Below, one piece after another: positions 53,250-61,695 of a stretch of DNA of 64,000 nucleotides. A model generated the notes under the pieces. That model was not told the origin of the DNA, did no database searches, and was given only the letters and a program-made list of their open reading frames with translations. Position 1 is the first letter of the stretch. Every line of letters starts with the position of its first letter. Position numbers and translations under genes: made by a program. The stretch is from Microbispora rosea. Its GTDB lineage: Bacteria; Actinomycetota; Actinomycetes; Streptosporangiales; Streptosporangiaceae. The stretch lies in NCBI RefSeq assembly GCF_900156315.1, contig NZ_FTNI01000012.1, positions 151,562-215,561 of the forward strand. The letters are read 5' to 3'.

Positions 53250-53735
53250 GTGTCGCTGCTCTACTCGGGTCCGTCCCTGGCCGTCCTGCACGAGGAGTAC
53301 GCCGCGCGGGGACGCGTCGACCCCGACGCCCAGCTGACCTCCTCGTCCCGGCTGGTCGTGGACGTACCCGCCGACCGGGTCTGGGCGGTCATGGCCGACC
53401 TGCGGGCATGGCCGTCATGGGCCTCCCGCATCCGGATCCTCGAACTCGGCGACGTGCGCCCCGGCGCGTCCTTCCGGTGGCGCCTGAACGGCGTGCCCCT
53501 GCGGTCGCGGTTCGCCGTGGTCGAACCCCAGCGGGAACTCACCTGGACGGGCACCTTCCTCGGCCGCTATCGGGCGGTCGACCGGCACGTCCTGGAACCG
53601 CTGGAGGGCGGGCGCACGAGGATCACGGTGGAAGAGTCGCTCGCCGGTCCGCTGCTGCCGCTCTTCTACCGGGAGCCCATGCTCCGGGCCAACCACGAGC
53701 GGTGGCTTTCGGATCTCGCCCGCGCCGTCGCCTGA
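53250..53735 (+). CDS. SRPBCC-family protein
   Basis: Protein of 161 residues with a Bet v 1/START-like ligand cavity (SRLVVDVPADRVWAVMADLRAW, then SFRWRLNGVPL and TWTGTFLGRYRAVDRHVLEP). The first ~30 residues are an extension. It probably binds a hydrophobic small molecule. GTG 53250 follows AAGGAG. Strong operators lie upstream, so it is likely induced by a ligand. Confidence 0.85.
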   Translation: MSLLYSGPSLAVLHEEYAARGRVDPDAQLTSSSRLVVDVPADRVWAVMADLRAWPSWASRIRILELGDVRPGASFRWRLNGVPLRSRFAVVEPQRELTWTGTFLGRYRAVDRHVLEPLEGGRTRITVEESLAGPLLPLFYREPMLRANHERWLSDLARAVA

Positions 53736-53897
53736 GCCGCCCGTCCCGGCCCCGGCCGTTGAAACCAGCAAATCGCAAAATTCGGCTTTTCGGGTAATTC
53801 CATCCACCCGGAGGGCCTGTGGAAAACGTCAGCGAGAGATGTCGGGTGATGCTTTGATGAGCAGCAGTGAAACAAACGCCGGTCAAAGGGCAAAAAC

Positions 53898-54029
53898 ATG
53901 TTTAGGATGCTTATCCAGCAAATGGCGGCGCTGCTCGACGACGACGACCTGCACCTGGGCGATGACGCGCATGCGCTCGACCTGGACGACTACTGGGATG
54001 AAACGGACGATTTGGACGACGACTTCTGA
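53898..54029 (+). CDS. Small Asp-rich ORF (43 residues) ahead of the CDP-alcohol phosphatidyltransferase gene
   Basis: An ATG with AAAGGG seven bases upstream opens a 43-residue frame: MFRMLIQQMAALLDDDDLHL at the start, DLDDYWDE in the middle and DDLDDDF at the end. Nearly half the residues from position 14 are Asp or Glu. The surrounding DNA is much AT-richer than the genome average, as in promoter or foreign regions. The frame ends 41 bp before the phosphatidyltransferase start, so co-transcription is likely. No family is recognised; it could be a regulatory peptide, a peptide precursor or a chance frame. Confidence 0.55.
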   Translation: MFRMLIQQMAALLDDDDLHLGDDAHALDLDDYWDETDDLDDDF

Positions 54030-54070
54030 CGTTTCCCCTAAAATCCCCCCATAATCTAGAAAGCCCCCAA

Positions 54071-54982
54071 ATGACGTTCACGCTTCACGACGTACGCTCT
54101 CGGACATATAAGGCGCGCGACGCCTGGTGGACCGTTTTCCTGGTGGATCCCCTGGCGGGCCGTCTGGTGGTGACGACCGCCAACCGCACGTCCATCACCC
54201 CGAACCAGATCACCTGGGGCGCGTTCGTGCTCGGCCTGGGCTCGGCCTGGTGCTTTCTCCAGGCCGAGTGGCCGTGGCTGGTCGCCGGGGCCGCCGTCTA
54301 CCACGTGAGCTTCGTCCTCGACTGCATGGACGGCAAGATCGCGCGACTCAAGGGGACGGGGACGATCCTCGGCGGCTGGCTCGACTACGTCTTCGACCGG
54401 ATCCGGGTGCTGGCCTGCACCGCCGCGCTCATGTGGGGGCAGTACCGCGCGACCGGGCAGGAGGTCTACCTGCTGCTCGGCATCGCCGTGGTGTTCCTCG
54501 ACATGCTGCGCTACGTCGACGCGCTGCAGATCGCGAAGGTCCGGCGTCAGATGCGCCGCACGCTGCGGCACGCCTACGAGGAGTCGGTGTCCGGCGGCGC
54601 GGCCGCGCTGCCGGCGTCCCTGTTGCGCGAGGATCTCGACAACGACCCCGACGAGATCACCGTCCGGCTGACGCACGCCGTGGACCTGCAGCAGGAGTTC
54701 CGCAGCCGCTTCTCCTGGTATCCCGGCATGCGCGAGTGGCTGCGCGAGCACCGGATCCGCACGCACCTGGTCAGCGGCATCGAATTCCAGATGGCGGTGT
54801 TCATCGTCGGCCCGCTGCTCGGCGCGGTCGTCCCGGTCACGATCGGCTCGGCCGTCCTCCTGCTCCTCTTCGAGGCCCTCATCATGTACAAGCTCGTGCT
54901 GTCGTCGCGGGACCTGAACCGCGCGCTGGCCTCGATCCGCTCGTCCGCCGAACCGTCCGCCTCCGGGACGCCCGCCGGTTGA
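54071..54982 (+). CDS. CDP-alcohol phosphatidyltransferase family membrane protein
   Basis: Integral membrane enzyme of 303 residues that joins a CDP-linked alcohol to an acceptor. The catalytic motif is complete, with Asp84, Asp87-Gly88, Ala91-Arg92, Asp105 and Asp109 (DCMDGKIARLKG, then LDYVFDR). There are about six hydrophobic segments. A soluble loop of about 80 residues divides the membrane part, which is longer than in phosphatidylglycerol or cardiolipin synthases. The substrate is unknown. It follows a small Asp-rich frame. Confidence 0.9.
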   Translation: MTFTLHDVRSRTYKARDAWWTVFLVDPLAGRLVVTTANRTSITPNQITWGAFVLGLGSAWCFLQAEWPWLVAGAAVYHVSFVLDCMDGKIARLKGTGTILGGWLDYVFDRIRVLACTAALMWGQYRATGQEVYLLLGIAVVFLDMLRYVDALQIAKVRRQMRRTLRHAYEESVSGGAAALPASLLREDLDNDPDEITVRLTHAVDLQQEFRSRFSWYPGMREWLREHRIRTHLVSGIEFQMAVFIVGPLLGAVVPVTIGSAVLLLLFEALIMYKLVLSSRDLNRALASIRSSAEPSASGTPAG

Positions 54983-55039
54983 GCGTCTCGCCGCTGCTCA
55001 GACGGATAGAGGCGCCGTCGCGAGGGGTAGCGGTGGGAC

Positions 55040-55486
55040 ATGACCGAACGTGAGGAACCCGCCGGCCTGCCCGATCCCGACCACCGCCGGCCCGAAGGGC
55101 TGGACGACGTCACGGTCGACGCGCTGGGCAGGCTCAGCAAGGCGCTGGAGACGATCCACCGGGTCAGGGGCCACCTGTACTCCTTCCACCAGCTCACCGG
55201 CACGGCGGACTTCGAACTGGACAACGCCGTACGGCTGCTGCGGCAGGCCGGGCACGACAAGTGGGCCGACCGGATCGAACGCGAGCTGATCGGCCGCAAC
55301 GTCATCCCCGGCCGATGGACCTTCCAGATCGTGGAGGAGTACGACGACGGCTACTACGCGGCCTTCCAGGAGCTGGAACGCCAGGCCCGCGACGAACTGG
55401 CCGGAGGACGCCGTCACCTCTACGAGGCCGAGCTGAAGCAGCAGCGGCGCACACCCGGGCAGCCCGGCCACGAGACCACCCCGTGA
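55040..55486 (+). CDS. Conserved actinobacterial hypothetical protein
   Basis: Protein of 148 residues. The pattern HRVRGHLYSFHQLTGTADFE, then IGRNVIPGRWTFQIVEEYDD and GGRRHLYEAELKQQRRT looks like a conserved actinobacterial family; I have no function for it. There are no membrane segments or signal. ATG 55040 has GGTGGGAC upstream. It follows the phosphatidyltransferase gene by 57 bp. The 205 bp to the next gene hold nothing recognisable. Confidence 0.8.
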   Translation: MTEREEPAGLPDPDHRRPEGLDDVTVDALGRLSKALETIHRVRGHLYSFHQLTGTADFELDNAVRLLRQAGHDKWADRIERELIGRNVIPGRWTFQIVEEYDDGYYAAFQELERQARDELAGGRRHLYEAELKQQRRTPGQPGHETTP

Positions 55487-55692
55487 ACCCCGCGTTCCCG
55501 CCCGGTAGTCCACGAACGTTCGCCGGGAGGAAGGGAGGGAGCGGCGGAAGGGACGGAGGCCCCGACCGGGCCCCGCGGAAATTCCGAGCCTGCGAGGAAC
55601 TCTCGTGGGTGGAGCGGAGCGGGTTTCGCGAGGACCGGAGGTTGCTTCCGGCGCAGTGACCACCCTGCCAAGGTCCGTGGACACCCCACTGG

Positions 55693-56034
55693 TCAGTGAC
55701 CGTCGCGTCCGCCGAGGAGGTGCTCCCGCCCCCACGCGCCGAGCGGCGCCAGCGCCTCGTTCAGCATGACGCCGAGCGGGGTCAGCGAGTATTCGACGTG
55801 CGGCGGCACCTCGTCGTACACCTCGCGGTGCACGATGCCGTCGGCCTCCATCTCGCGCAGGTGCGAGGCGAGCACCTTCTCGGTCACGCCGGGCAGCATC
55901 CTGCGCAGCTCACCGAAACGGCATCGGCGTTCGTTCAGCGCCCAGAGGATCGAGCTCTTCCACTTGCCGCCGATCACCTCCATCGCCGCGTCGATCCCGC
56001 ATCCGGACGCTCCCGGGCGCCGCGCGGTCCGCAT
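55693..56034 (-). CDS. HxlR-family transcriptional regulator
   Basis: Winged-helix regulator of 113 residues. CGIDAAMEVIGGKWKSSILWAL and then FGELRRMLPGVTEKVLASHLREME are the family signature; the N-terminal Cys is commonly redox- or electrophile-sensitive. ATG 56034 follows AGGAGGGGG. It faces an imine-reductase-like gene, with a 26-bp palindrome between them, and probably controls that gene and itself. Confidence 0.93.
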   Translation of the reverse strand: MRTARRPGASGCGIDAAMEVIGGKWKSSILWALNERRCRFGELRRMLPGVTEKVLASHLREMEADGIVHREVYDEVPPHVEYSLTPLGVMLNEALAPLGAWGREHLLGGRDGH

Positions 56035-56071
56035 GGTCCACCCCCTCCTGGCTGCTCGCTCACCCCGGGGT

Positions 56072-56097
56072 AAGCACCCACTTCGAAGTGCGTACTT
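56072..56097. promoter_or_regulatory. HxlR operator palindrome
   Basis: A core CACTTCGAAGTG (56079-56090) is a perfect 12-bp palindrome. It extends to a 26-bp dyad from AAGCAC at the left to GTACTT at the right with two mismatches. It lies between the divergent HxlR and imine-reductase-like genes, 37 bp from the HxlR start. Confidence 0.75.
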
Positions 56098-56131
56098 GAT
56101 CGTCTCGGGGCTCGTGACCAGCCTAATCGGC

Positions 56132-57004
56132 ATGACTCACAACACTGAGAAGCCTCCGCTGTCCCTTCTCGGGCTGGGCGCGATGGGCGGCGCGCTCGCC
56201 CGCGCCTGGCTCGCCGCCGGACATCCGCTGACCGTCTGGAACCGCACCCCGGGGCGGGCCGAGGCCCTGGAGGGCGCCCGTGTCGCCACGACCGCCGCCG
56301 AGGCCGTCGCCGCGAGCGACCTGGTGGTCGTCTGCCTGCTGGACCACGCCTCGGTCGACGACGCCCTCGCCGGCGTCGATTTGTCCGGCAAGGACCTCGT
56401 CGACCTCACCACCGGCACCCCGGAGGAGGCCCGCGCCCGAGCCCGATGGGCGCGGGAGCGCGGCGCCCGGTTCCTCGACGGCGGCGTCATGGCGGTCCCG
56501 CCCATGATCGGGGTGCCCGGCTCAGGGGCGTACGTCTTCTACAGCGGCTCCCCCGCGGTGTTCGAGGCCCACGCGGGCACGCTGGCCACGCCCGCCGCCA
56601 CCGTCTACACCGGCGAGGACCCCGGGCTCGCCGCCCTCCACGATGTGGCGCTGCTCAGCGCGATGACGGGCATGTTCGCGGGGGTGACGCACGCCTTCGC
56701 GCTCGTCCGGGAGGAGATCCCCCCGAAGGCCTTCGCCGATCTCGTCGCGGGCTGGTTGCAGGCGATGGTCCCGTACGCGTACGGGGTGGCCGAGCACCTC
56801 GAGAGCGGCGACTACACGAAGGACGTCACCTCCAACCTCGCGATGATGGTCAGGGGCAATGCGACCCTGCTGCGTACGGCCGAGGAGCAGAAGGTCAGCC
56901 CCGAACTGCTCATGCCGTTCATGACGCTCATGGCGCGGCGGCTCGCGGACGGCCACACCGACGAGGGCACCACCGGGGTGATCGACCTGCTGCGGGTGCC
57001 CTGA
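56132..57004 (+). CDS. NAD(P)-dependent oxidoreductase, imine-reductase/beta-hydroxyacid-dehydrogenase-like
   Basis: Protein of 290 residues. The N-terminal Rossmann domain (LSLLGLGAMGGALARAW, then TVWNRTPGRAEAL) is of 6-phosphogluconate-dehydrogenase type. The segment DGGVMAVPPMIGVPG resembles the conserved motif of bacterial imine reductases, and the C-terminal helical domain fits that group. It may reduce cyclic imines with NADPH; a plain hydroxyacid role is the alternative, but the catalytic Lys of that branch is not evident. ATG 56132. Regulated by the divergent HxlR gene. Confidence 0.88.
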   Translation: MTHNTEKPPLSLLGLGAMGGALARAWLAAGHPLTVWNRTPGRAEALEGARVATTAAEAVAASDLVVVCLLDHASVDDALAGVDLSGKDLVDLTTGTPEEARARARWARERGARFLDGGVMAVPPMIGVPGSGAYVFYSGSPAVFEAHAGTLATPAATVYTGEDPGLAALHDVALLSAMTGMFAGVTHAFALVREEIPPKAFADLVAGWLQAMVPYAYGVAEHLESGDYTKDVTSNLAMMVRGNATLLRTAEEQKVSPELLMPFMTLMARRLADGHTDEGTTGVIDLLRVP

Positions 57005-57093
57005 CCCCTGCTCCCTGCCCCCTGCCCCCTGCCCCCTGCCTGGGGCCGCCCACGCCGGAAGTTATCCTCGCAAGAGGATTGCGAGGTGAGGCT

Positions 57094-57576
57094 GTGACCG
57101 AACGCAAACCCCTCGGAGTGAGCTTCGAGTCGTGGATCGACCGGCAGATTCGCGAGGCCACCGAGCGTGGCGAGTTCGACGACCTGCCGGGCGCGGGCAA
57201 GCCCATCCCCGGCCAGGGCAAGCCGCACGACGACATGTGGTGGATCAAGCAGAAGATGCGCGCGGAGAACCTGTCGTTCCCGCTGCCGGGGACGCTGGCG
57301 CTGCGCAAGGAGGCCGAGGAGGCGCGGGCGGAGGCGCTCGGCGCGCGCACCGAGGCCGAGGCGCGCAGGATCGTCGAGGAGATGAACGACAAGATCCGCG
57401 ACAGCCACCGCAAGCCCCTGTCCGGTCCGCCCGTCGTGCAGCCGCTCATCGACGTGGACGAGGTCACCGCCGAGTGGCGGGCCCTGCGTCCGGTCGCCGA
57501 GAGGAAGCCCGCCCCCGCACCCACCCCCGAGAAGCGCCGGAAGCGCTCCTTCCTCCGCTGGTTCGGGCGCCGCTGA
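57094..57576 (+). CDS. DUF1992 (DnaJ homologue C28-like) domain protein
   Basis: Protein of 160 residues. The DUF1992 core is clear: FESWIDRQIREATERGEFDDLPGAGKPI read in short segments, then WWIKQKMRAENLSFPLPGTL. A charged helix and a basic tail (EKRRKRSFLRWFGRR) follow. The function of bacterial members is unknown. GTG 57094 follows GAGGTGAGG. A run of CCCTGCC heptamers (57005-57040) precedes its promoter. Confidence 0.9.
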   Translation: MTERKPLGVSFESWIDRQIREATERGEFDDLPGAGKPIPGQGKPHDDMWWIKQKMRAENLSFPLPGTLALRKEAEEARAEALGARTEAEARRIVEEMNDKIRDSHRKPLSGPPVVQPLIDVDEVTAEWRALRPVAERKPAPAPTPEKRRKRSFLRWFGRR

Positions 57577-57608
57577 CCCGCCGGAGCCGCCGACCCCCCG
57601 GCTGCGCG

Positions 57609-57626
57609 ACCTGACGAAAGTCAGGT
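57609..57626. promoter_or_regulatory. Perfect dyad ACCTGAC-GAAA-GTCAGGT upstream of the serine-hydrolase operon
   Basis: Perfect 7-bp arms around a GAAA centre, 91 bp upstream of the serine hydrolase start. TGAC-N4-GTCA dyads are typical binding sites for LuxR-type response regulators such as the one encoded in this operon. It could also be a terminator hairpin with a GNRA tetraloop for the DUF1992 gene (stop 57576). Confidence 0.6.
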
Positions 57627-57716
57627 GAGGACCTTCCGATCGCCCGCTGTGCCGCCCCTCCGGCCGCTCCTACCGTTCGTGACCTGCGAACGGAAAGAGC
57701 TCGGAGGGGAAACACG

Positions 57717-59237
57717 GTGCGGATGCGCAAGATCGCGGCGACCGCCGGCCTGGCCGGTGTGCTGCTGCTCGCGACGGGAACGGCGGCGGTGGACGCCGCG
57801 ACGCGGGCGGCGACCACGGACGGACGGACGGGTCTGACCGCGGAGTCCGTCGACCGATACGTACGCGACTACATCCGGCGCACGGACCTGCCCGGCGCGG
57901 TGGTGACGGTCGTCAAGGGCGACAAGGTCGTGTACGCCGCCGGGCACGGTCACACGGCCGGCGGCGAGGCGATCACCGCGGACACGCCCATGCCGCTCGC
58001 CTCGCTGTCGAAGTCGTTCACGGCCCTCGCGGTGCTGCGCCTCGCCGACGAGGGCCGGATCGACCTCGACGCGCCGGTCCGGCGTTACCTGCCCGAGTTC
58101 ACCATGGCCGATCCCCGGGCCGAGAAGATCACCGTGCGGCAGCTTCTCCAGCAGACCTCGGGCATGAGCGACCGGACCTTCCCCGAGCTGACGCTCCCCG
58201 CGCCGGACGACCTCAAGGACGCCGTCGCGATGCTCAGGACCGCGCCTCTCGCCGCCGCGCCGGGCACCAGGATGATCTACCACAACCCCAACTACGCGGT
58301 CGCGGCGCGGCTGGCCGAGGTGGTGTCGGGGACGCCGTTCGCCGAATTCATGGCCGCCACGGTGTTCACGCCGCTCGGCATGACGTCCACCCGGACGGTG
58401 GACACCACGGAGGAACTGCCCGGCGCGGGCGCCGGATACATCCGCGCGTACGGCCAGGTGATCGAGCGCGCGCACCCGAAGTGGTTCGTCAACGGCTCCT
58501 ACGGGGTCGTCAGCACGGCCCACGACCTGGCCAGGTGGCTGATCACGCAGAACGGCCACGGCGGCGCCCTCCCCCGAGAGCTCGTCAGGGCCACCCAGAC
58601 CCCGTCCGGCGTGGGCGGCAGCACGTACGGCATGGGGTGGTCGGCCGAGCGGACGGCCGGAGGGGCGCCGATGCTGCGGCACACGGGCTGGCTGCTCACG
58701 CACAACTCCGCGCAGACCCTCCTGCCCGGGGGCGAGTGGGGCATCGCGGTCGTCACCAACACCGGGATGATCTCCGGCGACGATGCGCTGATCATCAGCG
58801 ACGGCCTGGTGGACATGATCGAGGGGCGGCCGGACGCGAAGGCCGCGCCCTTCACCACGAGCGCCGACCCCTGGCTGGCCGGCCTGTCGCTGCTGAACCT
58901 GGGCCTCGGCCTGACCGGTGTCCTGCGCTCCCGCCGCTGGGCCGCCCGCCGCGCACAAGGGCGCACCTGGCGGATGATCGCCCGGCTGGTCCCGTACGCG
59001 CTGCCGGTCGCGTTCTACCTGGGACTGGCGGAGCTGGCCGGGGTGCTGCTGAACCGGGTGGGCACGCTGGACCAGCTCACCTACGTCTGGCTGGCGCTGT
59101 ACGTCTGGGCCGCCACCGGAGCGCTGGCCGCCGTCGCCGTCGTGGCCGCCCGCCTCGTCCACGCCGTACGCCTCCGGAGACAGGCCGTTGGTAACGTCCC
59201 CGTGAGCGAAACGCGCCAATCAGCGAGCACTGCCTGA
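57717..59237 (+). CDS. Membrane-associated serine hydrolase (beta-lactamase/class C-like)
   Basis: Exported protein of 506 residues. A signal sequence (~5-27) leads to a penicillin-binding-protein-type domain with Ser96-x-x-Lys99 (ASLSKSF), the Tyr188-x-Asn190 motif (YHNPN) and the third motif HTGW. Two or three C-terminal membrane helices (~440-490) anchor it. It may be an esterase or peptidase acting on cell-wall or drug molecules. GTG 57717 follows GGAGGGGAAAC. It starts an operon with the response regulator and kinase that follow. Confidence 0.92.
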   Translation: MRMRKIAATAGLAGVLLLATGTAAVDAATRAATTDGRTGLTAESVDRYVRDYIRRTDLPGAVVTVVKGDKVVYAAGHGHTAGGEAITADTPMPLASLSKSFTALAVLRLADEGRIDLDAPVRRYLPEFTMADPRAEKITVRQLLQQTSGMSDRTFPELTLPAPDDLKDAVAMLRTAPLAAAPGTRMIYHNPNYAVAARLAEVVSGTPFAEFMAATVFTPLGMTSTRTVDTTEELPGAGAGYIRAYGQVIERAHPKWFVNGSYGVVSTAHDLARWLITQNGHGGALPRELVRATQTPSGVGGSTYGMGWSAERTAGGAPMLRHTGWLLTHNSAQTLLPGGEWGIAVVTNTGMISGDDALIISDGLVDMIEGRPDAKAAPFTTSADPWLAGLSLLNLGLGLTGVLRSRRWAARRAQGRTWRMIARLVPYALPVAFYLGLAELAGVLLNRVGTLDQLTYVWLALYVWAATGALAAVAVVAARLVHAVRLRRQAVGNVPVSETRQSASTA

Positions 59238-59262
59238 TAGGCCGGGTTACGGGGGAAACGTG

Positions 59263-59937
59263 ATGATCCACGTCCTGCTGGCGGACGACGAGGCACTGAT
59301 CCGCGCCGGCATCGCGAGCATCCTGGGCACGGCCGGCGACATCGAGGTGGTCGCCGAGGCGGCCGACGGGCGCGAGGCGGTCGACCTCGCCCTGCGGCAC
59401 CGTCCCGCCATCTGCCTGCTCGACATCCGGATGCCGCGGCTCGACGGGCTCAAGGCCGCCGCGGAGCTGCGCCGGGTCCTCCCCGAGGTCGCCGTCGTGA
59501 TGCTCACGACGTTCAACGAGGACGACTACGTGACGAGCGCGCTCGGCTCCGGCGCGTCCGGTTTCCTCCTCAAGTCGGGCGACCCACGCGAACTGATCGC
59601 GGGGGTCCGCGCCGTCGCCGCGGGTGGCGCCTATCTCTCCCCCGCCGTCACGCGGCGGGTCATCACCCGCCTCCGGGAACGCCCGCTCGGCACGGAGGCC
59701 GCCGCCCGCGCCCTCGTGGACCAGCTCGGCGACCGCGAGCGCGAGGTGCTCGCGCTGGTCGGGGCCGCCATGTCCAACGCCGAGATCGCCCGGCGTCTGC
59801 ACCTCGTCGAGGGCACGGTCAAGGGGTACGTCAGCCAGATCCTCACCCGTCTCGGCCTCCGCAACCGCGTCCAGGCCGCGATCCTGGCGTACGAGGCCGG
59901 TCTCGTGCCCGAGGCTCCGCTCGACCGGAGGGCGTGA
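59263..59937 (+). CDS. LuxR/NarL-family response regulator
   Basis: Regulator of 224 residues. The receiver has Asp8-Asp9 (LLADDEALI), phosphoacceptor Asp54 (CLLDIRMP) and Lys in GFLLKSGDP. The output domain is LGDREREVLALVG followed by NAEIARRLHLVEGTVKGYVSQIL. ATG 59263 is preferred to GTG 59260 by its spacing from GGGGGA. It lies 25 bp after the serine hydrolase gene and 4 bp before the kinase gene. A TGAC/GTCA dyad ahead of the operon may be its own site. Confidence 0.93.
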   Translation: MIHVLLADDEALIRAGIASILGTAGDIEVVAEAADGREAVDLALRHRPAICLLDIRMPRLDGLKAAAELRRVLPEVAVVMLTTFNEDDYVTSALGSGASGFLLKSGDPRELIAGVRAVAAGGAYLSPAVTRRVITRLRERPLGTEAAARALVDQLGDREREVLALVGAAMSNAEIARRLHLVEGTVKGYVSQILTRLGLRNRVQAAILAYEAGLVPEAPLDRRA

Positions 59938-59941
59938 GGTG

Positions 59942-61528
59942 ATGAGGCTGTCCCGTCTGCTCGACCTCGGGCTGTGGCTCGCGGTGTGCGCGCCGCCCGT
60001 CGCGCCGGCCCTCGACGACGGCGACGCCCGGCGGCTGGCCACGGTGGCGCTGGCCGTGCCGCTGTTCGGGGCCGCCACGGCGGTGAGCCGGAGGTGGCCG
60101 CTGGCGGCGCTCGCCATACCGGTCGCGGTGAGCCTGGCCCTGGACGCCCAGATGTTCGGCCCCCTGTCCTGGACGTGGGCGGCGCTGGTGGTCTTCGGCT
60201 ATCTGGCCGGGCACCGGATGGCGAGCGCCCGCCCGGCGCTGTGGTTCTTCTCGGCCGTCGCCCTTGCCGGGCTGCCGCTGTCCGGGCTCGTCCTGCGCGA
60301 CCTGTGGGGCTGGCCCACGCAGCTCATCACGCTGCTGCTCTCGGTGGTGGTGCCCTGGCTGCTCGGCCGCTGGCGCCGCCAGCACGCCGAACTGGTCCGC
60401 ACGGGCTGGCTGCTCGCCGACCGGCTCGAACGCGAGCAGCAGGCCGTCGCCGACCGCGCCCGCCTGCGGGAGAGGGCGCGCATCGCGGGCGACATGCACG
60501 ACTCGCTCGGTCACGACCTGACGCTCCTCGCGGTGCGCGCCGGCGCTCTGGAACTCGACCCCGGCCTCGACTCGCGGCAGCAGGCGGCCGTACGCGAACT
60601 GCGTGAGGCCGCCGCGGCCTCGACGGAGCGGCTCCGCGAGATCATCGGCGTGCTGCGCGCGGACGACGAGGACGCCGCCGCACCTCCACGTGAGGAGAGC
60701 GTCGAAACGCTCGTCGAGCGCGCCCGCGGCTCCGGCGTGCCGATCGTCGTCGAGCCTCCGGGCGACCACCCGGGTGACTGTCCGGGCGGCCTCCCGGGCG
60801 ACATCGACGGACTGCCCCCGATGACCGCGCTCGCCGTGCGCCGCGTGCTCCAGGAGGCCCTGACGAACGCCGCCAAACACGCTCCCGGCGCGACCGTACG
60901 CGTCCGGCTCGCCTCCGATGACGGCGTCGTCACCCTCAGGGTGGTCAACGACCCCGCTCCCGCGGCGGCCCCGGCGGGCGTGGCCTCGGGCGGTTCCGGG
61001 CTCGTCGGGCTGGCGGAACGGGTGCGGCTGGCGGGCGGCGTCCTGCGGGCCGGCCCGGCTCCGGACGGGGGCTTCGAGGTCGCCGCCGAACTGCCCGTCA
61101 CCGGGATCGGAACGACACACGAGCAGGTGCGGACAGCGGCCGGCCTCGGCACACCCGAGACCGCGGCGGCCCAGGAGCTGGACCTCGCCCGGCGGCGGGT
61201 GCGGCGGCGGCTGGCGCAGGCGGCCGGGATCCCCGTGGCCGTGCTGAGCGGGATCTTCGCGCTCCTGATCCCCCTCGGCTTCGTCAGCTCGTCGTTCTCC
61301 GTCCTCGACCCGGCGACGTACGAGGGGCTGAAGGCGGGCGAGCCGCGCGACGACCTGCGGTCCCGGCTTCCGGTGTTCACCAGGGACGGCCCGCCGGACG
61401 GCGCTCCTGCCGCACCGCGGGGCCAGGACTGCCTCTACTACACGATGAAGACCGATTCCGCCCGCGCCTACCGCCTGTGCTTCGCCCGCGACCGGCTCGT
61501 CTCGAAGACCGTCGTGCCCACGCCGTGA
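59942..61528 (+). CDS. Sensor histidine kinase with extra C-terminal membrane segment
   Basis: Kinase of 528 residues. Four or five N-terminal membrane helices (to ~140) lead to the phosphoacceptor His186 (GDMHDSLGHDL). The HATPase domain follows (LQEALTNAAKHAPG, GSGLVGLAERVRLAGG). Unlike ordinary members, about 150 residues remain after it. There is a helical linker, a membrane helix (IPVAVLSGIFALLIPLGFV) and a small outer domain with Cys in DCLYYTMK and RLCFAR. This tail could be a second sensor. ATG 59942 is 4 bp after the regulator stop. Confidence 0.92.
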   Translation: MRLSRLLDLGLWLAVCAPPVAPALDDGDARRLATVALAVPLFGAATAVSRRWPLAALAIPVAVSLALDAQMFGPLSWTWAALVVFGYLAGHRMASARPALWFFSAVALAGLPLSGLVLRDLWGWPTQLITLLLSVVVPWLLGRWRRQHAELVRTGWLLADRLEREQQAVADRARLRERARIAGDMHDSLGHDLTLLAVRAGALELDPGLDSRQQAAVRELREAAAASTERLREIIGVLRADDEDAAAPPREESVETLVERARGSGVPIVVEPPGDHPGDCPGGLPGDIDGLPPMTALAVRRVLQEALTNAAKHAPGATVRVRLASDDGVVTLRVVNDPAPAAAPAGVASGGSGLVGLAERVRLAGGVLRAGPAPDGGFEVAAELPVTGIGTTHEQVRTAAGLGTPETAAAQELDLARRRVRRRLAQAAGIPVAVLSGIFALLIPLGFVSSSFSVLDPATYEGLKAGEPRDDLRSRLPVFTRDGPPDGAPAAPRGQDCLYYTMKTDSARAYRLCFARDRLVSKTVVPTP

Positions 61529-61695
61529 GTGCGCGGGTTTCAGCAAGGTCCAAGTCGGTTCCAGGAGCGCGGCGCGATCATCCTGACGTCGGCGGCGTCC
61601 CGCCGCCGATCTCAGGAACGCGGCGGACGGCCTCGGCCCCCGGTTTTTGTCGGCGGCGGCTGCCACGATGTCGGGAAACGACCAAGGGAGCCCAG

